64,000 nt of DNA, from the NCBI RefSeq assembly GCF_011068285.1, contig NZ_CP049616.1, positions 1,468,501 to 1,532,500 on the forward strand, in the 5' to 3' direction. This stretch comes from Flagellimonas oceani (GTDB lineage Bacteria > Bacteroidota > Bacteroidia > Flavobacteriales > Flavobacteriaceae). The notes under the pieces were generated by a model, which saw only the letters and a program-made list of their open reading frames with translations, was not told the DNA's origin and did not search any database. Shown here one piece after another: positions 58,918 through 64,000 of this stretch. Position numbers and translations under genes: made by a program. The first letter of the stretch is position 1. Each line of letters opens with the position of its first letter.

Positions 58918-60374
58918 TATTCTTTCTCTTCCAGAACTTTTCTGGTGAACAAGTTCTTCTCTTTTATAGTTTCTGCGATACCCTCGGGCAATTCCTTTTC
59001 CCAACCTTCATCTTTATTGATGATTTTCTTGAGCACATCCCTTGAGAAGATATGCAATACATCCGGATCATAATCGATAATGTCCATCACCTTACCGTTG
59101 TACTTGAAGAATTTGTACAATTCCTTCATCCGTGGGTGGACCTTTACGTTATTGCTTGTGAGGACCTGACCGGTTTCAGGATCCTTCATTGGATATAGGT
59201 AAACCTTCAAATCCTTGAAGAACAGTTTACCGAAGGCTTCCAAGATACCACCGCTCAAGTGTCGGTAATATTTTTCATCGAATACATCCACCAAATTGTT
59301 GACTCCCATCGTCAAACCGATTTTGGCCTTGGTGTAATTATTAAAGTACTCTACCAGTTTATAGTATTCTTGGAACTTGGAAATCAGTACCGTGTGGCCA
59401 AGGGAACAAAGTAGCTCGGCCCGATCCATAAAATCCTGCTCATCTATTTCCCCAGATGCCTTAAGGTTGGACAATGTTATCTCAAAAACCACAATGGCGT
59501 TTTCCATATCCACCGTCTGTTCCCGGATAAAAATATCGTAGGACTTCTGGAACATGTCCATATTCACTTTGGTAACGGGCCTAAAACTACCGCGGAGCGC
59601 CAAGATGTTCTTTTTATAAAGTACGGCAGCGGGCAGCAAGTTATTGCCATCAGGTCCGAACATCACCGCATCCGTCATATCGTTTTTAATAAGCTGAAGG
59701 CTCATCAAACGGTTATCGACATCGGCAAAATTAGGTCCGGTAAAGTTGATCATATCAATCTCCAACGTATCGTGGTCAATATGATCATATAGGTATTTTA
59801 AAAGCTTTCGTGGTTTATGGAACTTAAAAAACGCACCATAGATCAAGTTAACACCAAGGATTCCAAGTGTTTCTTGCTGTAATCTGGCTTCATTTTGTTT
59901 AAAACGGATGTGGAGTACAATTTCATCGTATTCCTTTTGGTCGGGATCCAATTGAAAACGTAATCCTACCCATCCATGTCCTTTATATCTCTTGGAAAAA
60001 TCTATTGTTGCCACCGTATTGGCGTAGCTAAAGAACAAATAATCCGGATTGCTGTCCCTACTGATCCGTTCCTCGACCAAGCGCATTTCGTGGTCCAGCA
60101 TCTTTTTTAAACGGGATTGGGTAACGTAGCGCCCATCTTCCTCAATACCATAAATAGCGTCACTGAAAGACTTATCGTAAGCGCTCATCGCCTTTGCAAT
60201 GGTTCCAGAGGCCCCGCCAGCTCTAAAAAAATGTCTTGCGGTCTCCTGCCCAGCTCCAATTTCGGCAAAGGTTCCGTAAATATCACGGTTCAAATTTATC
60301 CTAAGGGTTTTCGCCTTTATGGAAGGAATGTTTTCAAAAGCATTTTCTTTGCTTGGTACGGTAGGCATATCCAA
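58917..60374 (-). CDS. Large conserved cytoplasmic protein of unknown function
   Basis: 485 residues from the ATG at 60374 (an internal ATG two codons on is also possible). The family signature is at the N-terminus, LRINLNRDIYGTFAEIGAGQETARHFFRAGGASGTIAKAMSAYD (about 23-66, cited by parts), shared with a family found in cyanobacteria, plants and Bacteroidota that is often mislabelled nicotinate-nucleotide adenylyltransferase. I see no adenylyltransferase motif (no HxGH). No signal peptide or membrane segments. Function unknown. The gene is isolated, with terminators or convergent/divergent neighbours on both sides. Confidence 0.8.
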   Translation of the reverse strand: MDMPTVPSKENAFENIPSIKAKTLRINLNRDIYGTFAEIGAGQETARHFFRAGGASGTIAKAMSAYDKSFSDAIYGIEEDGRYVTQSRLKKMLDHEMRLVEERISRDSNPDYLFFSYANTVATIDFSKRYKGHGWVGLRFQLDPDQKEYDEIVLHIRFKQNEARLQQETLGILGVNLIYGAFFKFHKPRKLLKYLYDHIDHDTLEIDMINFTGPNFADVDNRLMSLQLIKNDMTDAVMFGPDGNNLLPAAVLYKKNILALRGSFRPVTKVNMDMFQKSYDIFIREQTVDMENAIVVFEITLSNLKASGEIDEQDFMDRAELLCSLGHTVLISKFQEYYKLVEYFNNYTKAKIGLTMGVNNLVDVFDEKYYRHLSGGILEAFGKLFFKDLKVYLYPMKDPETGQVLTSNNVKVHPRMKELYKFFKYNGKVMDIIDYDPDVLHIFSRDVLKKIINKDEGWEKELPEGIAETIKEKNLFTRKVLEEKE

Positions 60375-60456
60375 ATTTTAAGATGAAACAAAGTTACACT
60401 CTTCAATCAATCTATTAAATAAATAAGTTATAATTTTGAAATTAATGGATGATCAG

Positions 60457-61221
60457 ATGACCATTACTTTTTTGGGTACGGGAACCTCGCAAGGAATCCC
60501 GGTTATAGGGAGCAATCATCCCGTATGCCTGAGCGAGGACCCGAGGGATAAAAGACTGCGCGTATCCGTATTGATTTCGTGGAAAAACTACAATTATGTG
60601 ATTGATTGTGGCCCGGATTTTAGACAACAAATGCTTGCCAACCCCATAGATAAGTTGGATGGGATTTTGTTCACCCACGAACATGCGGACCATACGGCAG
60701 GTATGGACGATATCCGCCCCTTTTTCTTTAGGCAGGGGGACATCCCGATCTTTGCCCATCCCAGGGTAATCCAATCCTTAAATAGGCGTTTCGACTACAT
60801 TTTTGCCGACGAAGACCGTTACCCCGGAGCTCCTGCTGTTCAAGTGAATGAGGTGCATAAGGATGAAAAAATCACTTTGGGCGATTTGGATGTAGTTCCC
60901 ATTGAAGCCTTTCACAATAGACTGCAGGTCTTTGGTTACCGTTTCGGCGAATTTATTTATATGACCGATGTAAAAAGGGTAGAGGAGGAGGAAATAAAAA
61001 AGATGAAAGGCGCCAAAGTATTGGTGATCAATGCGCTACGTATCGAGCCGCACCATTCCCATTTTAATTTGGAAGAAGCTCTGGAATTTGCCAAAAAAGT
61101 AGGGGCGGAACAAACTTATTTCACCCATATCAGTGCCTTGTTGGGATTTCATGAAGAAGTAGAAAAAAGTCTTCCCAAAAACATACATTTGGCCTACGAT
61201 AACCTACAGATCAAAATTTAG
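60457..61221 (+). CDS. PhnP-like MBL-fold phosphodiesterase
   Basis: 254 residues from the ATG at 60457 (MTITFLGTGTSQGIP, the usual N-terminus of this family); ATG 60445 and TTG 60436 are alternatives. Metal motif FTHEHADHTAGMDDIRPF (HxHxDH, about residues 71-88), further ligands in MTDVKR (about 176) and HHSHFN (about 204). Such proteins hydrolyse phosphodiesters such as cyclic phosphates. No phosphonate or tRNA-processing genes are adjacent, so the substrate is uncertain. The 161-residue gene follows 5 bases downstream, as a probable operon partner. Confidence 0.87.
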   Translation: MTITFLGTGTSQGIPVIGSNHPVCLSEDPRDKRLRVSVLISWKNYNYVIDCGPDFRQQMLANPIDKLDGILFTHEHADHTAGMDDIRPFFFRQGDIPIFAHPRVIQSLNRRFDYIFADEDRYPGAPAVQVNEVHKDEKITLGDLDVVPIEAFHNRLQVFGYRFGEFIYMTDVKRVEEEEIKKMKGAKVLVINALRIEPHHSHFNLEEALEFAKKVGAEQTYFTHISALLGFHEEVEKSLPKNIHLAYDNLQIKI

Positions 61222-61226
61222 ATTCA

Positions 61227-61724
61227 ATGAAGAAGAATATATTTCTATACCTATTTGTTTTTGCTGCCTTATTGGCCCTCTTTCAATTTGTGACGGGCAA
61301 TAACATGCAAAAAGCATTGATATCAGATGTAAAACAATTGGAACAAGAGGTGGTGAAGCTAGAGGATTCATTACAGACCATGCATTTAAAAGTATTGGAC
61401 ATGCAATATTTTACGTTGGAGAACAATGACGATGCCTTGGCGTATTATGACCACCTGAATCTGGAAAACCCTTCACTTTATATCCAAGATAAGTTATTGG
61501 AAACCAACGAACAAAAAGGCGACAATCCTTTGATTCCCTACGAAGGGATGGAGAGTGATTTTAAAATCAACAAAATCAAAGTATTGAACCATAAATGGAT
61601 TCTTGCAGACTTTTCCGACGGGAAATACTGGGGCGACCTTATTATAAAATATGAGTTAAAGGATGATTTGAGCGTGGACTTTACACTGTCCGAACATTTG
61701 CTCTATGCCCTGCAAGATTATTGA
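61227..61724 (+). CDS. Membrane-anchored protein of unknown function
   Basis: 165 residues. A hydrophobic N-terminal segment (about 4-24, IFLYLFVFAALLALFQFVTG) is followed by a short coiled coil (about 30-55) and a soluble domain (about 60-165) with FKINKIKVLNHKWILADFSDGKYWGDLIIKYEL. The arrangement suggests a periplasmic domain held by one helix. No function known. It is co-directional with the PhnP-like gene (5-base gap) and converges with the carboxylesterase gene. Confidence 0.75.
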   Translation: MKKNIFLYLFVFAALLALFQFVTGNNMQKALISDVKQLEQEVVKLEDSLQTMHLKVLDMQYFTLENNDDALAYYDHLNLENPSLYIQDKLLETNEQKGDNPLIPYEGMESDFKINKIKVLNHKWILADFSDGKYWGDLIIKYELKDDLSVDFTLSEHLLYALQDY

Positions 61725-61747
61725 TCTTCGCAAATTTTGGACATCAA

Positions 61748-62407
61748 CTAAATATGTTTTTCCAACCATTTTTTAAACGAGAAAAAATTCTGTTGGGAAA
61801 CACCGTGCCCTACAGGAAATTCCTCATAGGTCGTTGGAATATTCAATTTTTTTAGGAAATCTGGCGATTTTTGGGCCCATTCCAAAGGAATCACTTGGTC
61901 CACTTGCCCATGTGAAGCATAGAAATTCAATTTGCTATGGTCTTTTTCGGCGTAACCATCGACCAAAATATTCTCGTTGATGTATCCGCTCAATGCCACA
62001 ACATTTTTTACTTTTTCCGGGTAGGATAGTGCAACGGAATAGCTCAAAATGGTTCCTTGGCTGAACCCTAAAAGGGTAATGTTTTCTTTATCAAGGTTGT
62101 AAGCTTCAACGGCCTCATCTATAAATTGAACAATTTTCTCCCTGGATTCCCTGGCCTGCCCATCGTCGCTCCACTTCCCTTGTTCCGCATCAAAATTAAT
62201 GGCGTACCATGCATGTCCAAAGGGCTCAAGGTTATAGGGCGCCTTAACGGAAATTACCATTAATTCCCCTGGTAATTCGGAAGCAAAGGAAAACAGGTCC
62301 TCTTCGTTACTGCCATAACCGTGGAACATAAAAAGCGCAGGAATCTTTCCTGAAACTTTGGATGAAGGTCGAAGCAAATATTCTAATGATAAGGTTTTTA
62401 GGGACAT
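61748..62407 (-). CDS. Phospholipase/carboxylesterase-family alpha/beta hydrolase
   Basis: 219 residues. Nucleophile elbow LLGFSQGTILS (Ser about residue 116), a further Asp in HGQVDQVIP (about 172) and His in PVGHGVSQQ (about 202) complete the triad; the entry GYGSNEEDLFSFA (about 30) is the oxyanion-hole region. Family members cleave small esters or thioesters; the true substrate is unknown. There is no signal peptide. It is downstream of the DUF4870 gene (9-base gap) and the dihydroorotase homologue, all on the minus strand. Confidence 0.88.
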   Translation of the reverse strand: MSLKTLSLEYLLRPSSKVSGKIPALFMFHGYGSNEEDLFSFASELPGELMVISVKAPYNLEPFGHAWYAINFDAEQGKWSDDGQARESREKIVQFIDEAVEAYNLDKENITLLGFSQGTILSYSVALSYPEKVKNVVALSGYINENILVDGYAEKDHSKLNFYASHGQVDQVIPLEWAQKSPDFLKKLNIPTTYEEFPVGHGVSQQNFFSFKKWLEKHI

Positions 62408-62416
62408 TGTATCGAT

Positions 62417-62743
62417 TTATGAAATGAATTTGAACCATTTTTGAAAATAATTGCCCAATAAGGGCAGTGGCTTGGTCTTATCGTTCAGCGCCTGTAAAAA
62501 ACCAAAAATCCATATGGCAATATAAAAAAGGTATACAGGGATGGCCAAATATGCATATCCGGCATAGGTCATTATAATGGCCAAGGCATGAAAAAGCACG
62601 TGAATTCCGAACGCCTGCCGTATATGAAAACGTGCATAGGCATTTTTATCCTCAATGTTCATGGTAATGGCGATCAAGCAGCCAACAATGGTAATATAAG
62701 CTACAACAGCCGTAGTTTTTCCTGGAATAGATGGGTCGCTCAT
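62417..62743 (-). CDS. DUF4870-family membrane protein
   Basis: 108 residues with three predicted transmembrane segments (about 12-28, 45-62, 68-85). Typical DUF4870 features are the opening GKTTAVVAYITIVGCLIAI and ARFHIRQAFGIHV between helices 1 and 2. Function unknown. Its start codon overlaps the stop of the dihydroorotase homologue by one base (TAATG), which implies translational coupling, an arrangement recurrent in Flavobacteriaceae. Confidence 0.85.
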   Translation of the reverse strand: MSDPSIPGKTTAVVAYITIVGCLIAITMNIEDKNAYARFHIRQAFGIHVLFHALAIIMTYAGYAYLAIPVYLFYIAIWIFGFLQALNDKTKPLPLLGNYFQKWFKFIS

Positions 62744-63996
62744 TATAAAGTACTTAAATCGTTATGTATGATTCCGTAAACTTTACCCTTTAAGGTGGCA
62801 CCTACGAACATGCTATTTTTTGATGTTGACAGCACATCGTTTGTTTCAAAAACATACTCACCTTCCGGGTTGAAGAGTGTAAGGCAGGCTTTGGCACCCT
62901 CTTCCAGTTTTGGGGAATCAATCTGGTACCGCTCCCGACCCTTGGTCAACAAGCTGATGGTTTCATCGAGTTCAAAAATAGTGTTCAAGCTACCAAATGC
63001 GGATTCCAAGCCAAGGCTTCCATTTTTTGCATTATCGAACTCCACACGTTTGTGCTCAATATCCATGGGAATGTGGTCCGATGTCACAAAATCTATGGTC
63101 CCATTTTTCAACCCTTTGATCAAGGCCTTGCAATCGGATTTTGTCCGTAGTGGAGGGGATACCTTAAAATGGGTATCAAAACCGACCAAGGTTTCATCGG
63201 AAAAGAAGAGGTTATGTACCGCAACACTGCATGATACATCCAACCCTTTTTTCTTGGCCTCGGCAATCAGTTTTACCGAACCCGCAGATGAGATTGTCGG
63301 AATATGGAGTTTTCCTCCCGTGTATTCCAAAATATATAAGTCTCTTGCGATCTGTAGTTCTTCGGACAATGCCGGAATTCCCTTTAGACCTAATTTGGTA
63401 GATATTTCCCCCTCGTTGGCAACGCCTTTTCCTTTAATGTCGCCATCTTGTGGGAACGAATAGACCAACCCATCAAAGTTTTGGGCATATAGCAAAGCTA
63501 TTTTGAGCAAATTGGGATTCGAGATTTGTTTTTTGAAATCAAAAAAAGCAACTGCGCCTGCATTTCTCATATCAAAGAGTTCGGCCAGATCAATTCCTTC
63601 CGCGTTTTTGGTCAAAGTTCCCAAGGGATAGAGTTTTGTGGCCTTTCCCTGACCGCGTTCTTTTAAAAACACCACATCGGAGCTGGTATCGGGTACGGGG
63701 TGCGTGTTGGGGTTGAGGACAATATCGGTAAAACCGCTTTTGCCCGCGGTAAACAATCCGTTAGCAATGGTCTCGCGTTCCTCAAAACCCGGTTCGCCAA
63801 AACTTACGCTGCTATCGAACCACCCCAAGGAAACATGCAAGTTTTCTTTCTCCACCACTTTAATATTGGACGGCGCATCCACAGTGGCACCAATTTTTTC
63901 GATGACCCCTTTTTTGATAAGGATGTCACGCTTTTTCAAGTGAAGGTCCTTGTTCTCTGGGCATACAATTTTTGCAGACTTCAGCAGAATGTTCAT
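62743..63996 (-). CDS. Dihydroorotase-family protein lacking the metal-binding HxH motif
   Basis: 417 residues, the amidohydrolase fold. The usual PGLIDVHVHLREPG near the N-terminus is LGWFDSSVSFGEPGFEE here (about residues 57-73), so both histidine metal ligands of the HxH motif are missing. Other conserved parts remain: LNPNTHPVPDT (about 96-106), KVSPPLRTKSDCKAL (about 280) and TSDHIPMD (about 311-318, with the Asp that is catalytic in active enzymes). Non-catalytic dihydroorotase-like proteins are known as partners of aspartate carbamoyltransferase. The frame is complete up to 63996, 4 bases from the window edge. Confidence 0.88.
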   Translation of the reverse strand: MNILLKSAKIVCPENKDLHLKKRDILIKKGVIEKIGATVDAPSNIKVVEKENLHVSLGWFDSSVSFGEPGFEERETIANGLFTAGKSGFTDIVLNPNTHPVPDTSSDVVFLKERGQGKATKLYPLGTLTKNAEGIDLAELFDMRNAGAVAFFDFKKQISNPNLLKIALLYAQNFDGLVYSFPQDGDIKGKGVANEGEISTKLGLKGIPALSEELQIARDLYILEYTGGKLHIPTISSAGSVKLIAEAKKKGLDVSCSVAVHNLFFSDETLVGFDTHFKVSPPLRTKSDCKALIKGLKNGTIDFVTSDHIPMDIEHKRVEFDNAKNGSLGLESAFGSLNTIFELDETISLLTKGRERYQIDSPKLEEGAKACLTLFNPEGEYVFETNDVLSTSKNSMFVGATLKGKVYGIIHNDLSTL

Positions 63997-64000
63997 GTAA

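Noticed and set aside
58917..60374. Nicotinate-nucleotide adenylyltransferase (common database label)
   Set aside because: No nucleotidyltransferase HxGH or ISSTxxR motif; the label seems to be propagated error.

Overview
The window is ordinary chromosome of a marine-type member of the Flavobacteriaceae (Bacteroidota). The evidence is the gene content (DUF4834-YfhO operon, PorP/SprF proteins, type IX secretion C-terminal domains, probable capnine sulfonolipid genes, SusC/Oar-like outer-membrane barrel), the TAnnTTTG -7 boxes, the scarcity of Shine-Dalgarno sequences and the AT-rich intergenic regions. It resembles the Muricauda/Allomuricauda-Robiginitalea group, but that placement is an impression from protein style, not a computed result.

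Layout. 1-19.7 kb is mostly housekeeping: ettA (5' end cut off by the window edge), an MBL-fold lipoprotein, a coiled-coil membrane protein, fumC, a large outer-membrane beta-barrel protein, an ArsC-family protein, prfB with its programmed +1 frameshift, a zinc metalloprotease plus threonine aldolase pair, ybaB, an S9 oligopeptidase, and a PLP-enzyme pair best read as the capnine (sulfonolipid) pathway. 19.7-28.6 kb is an accessory stretch in which every gene points the same way (minus strand). Small lipoproteins, NTF2-fold proteins, a racemase and an unknown protein are separated by palindromic elements that begin just after each stop codon and look like integron attC sites. No integrase is in the window. 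28.7-36.4 kb holds a GNAT-like protein, an outer-membrane protein and a four-gene envelope-glycan operon (DUF4834, YfhO, glycosyltransferase, flippase). 36.4-53.7 kb is a cell-surface region: an exported protein with a very basic Arg/Ser/Thr tail, then two tandem copies of a three-gene module (giant type IX-sorted repeat adhesin, PorP/SprF anchor, OmpA/PD40/TPR protein). The second adhesin is 2486 residues long and contains 12 near-identical 126-128-residue repeats. 53.8-64 kb returns to housekeeping: uvrA, an ECF sigma factor with a 47-codon companion, nth, bcp, an uncharacterised conserved protein, a phosphodiesterase-like MBL protein, a carboxylesterase, a DUF4870 protein and a dihydroorotase homologue without its metal-binding HxH motif.

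How the parts fit: the adhesin/PorP/OmpA modules would display surface filaments through the type IX system. Capnine lipids are linked to gliding in Flavobacterium, so the lipid pair and the adhesin modules may serve the same surface-motility biology. The most interesting items are the attC-like cassette array (19.7-28.6 kb), the mosaic and probably calcium-binding repeat adhesin with a shared LytTR-like direct-repeat element upstream, a REP-like hairpin with a compensatory stem change, and three proteins from familiar families that have lost defining residues (Nth without Fe-S cysteines, dihydroorotase without HxH, a COX1-like fragment without heme ligands).
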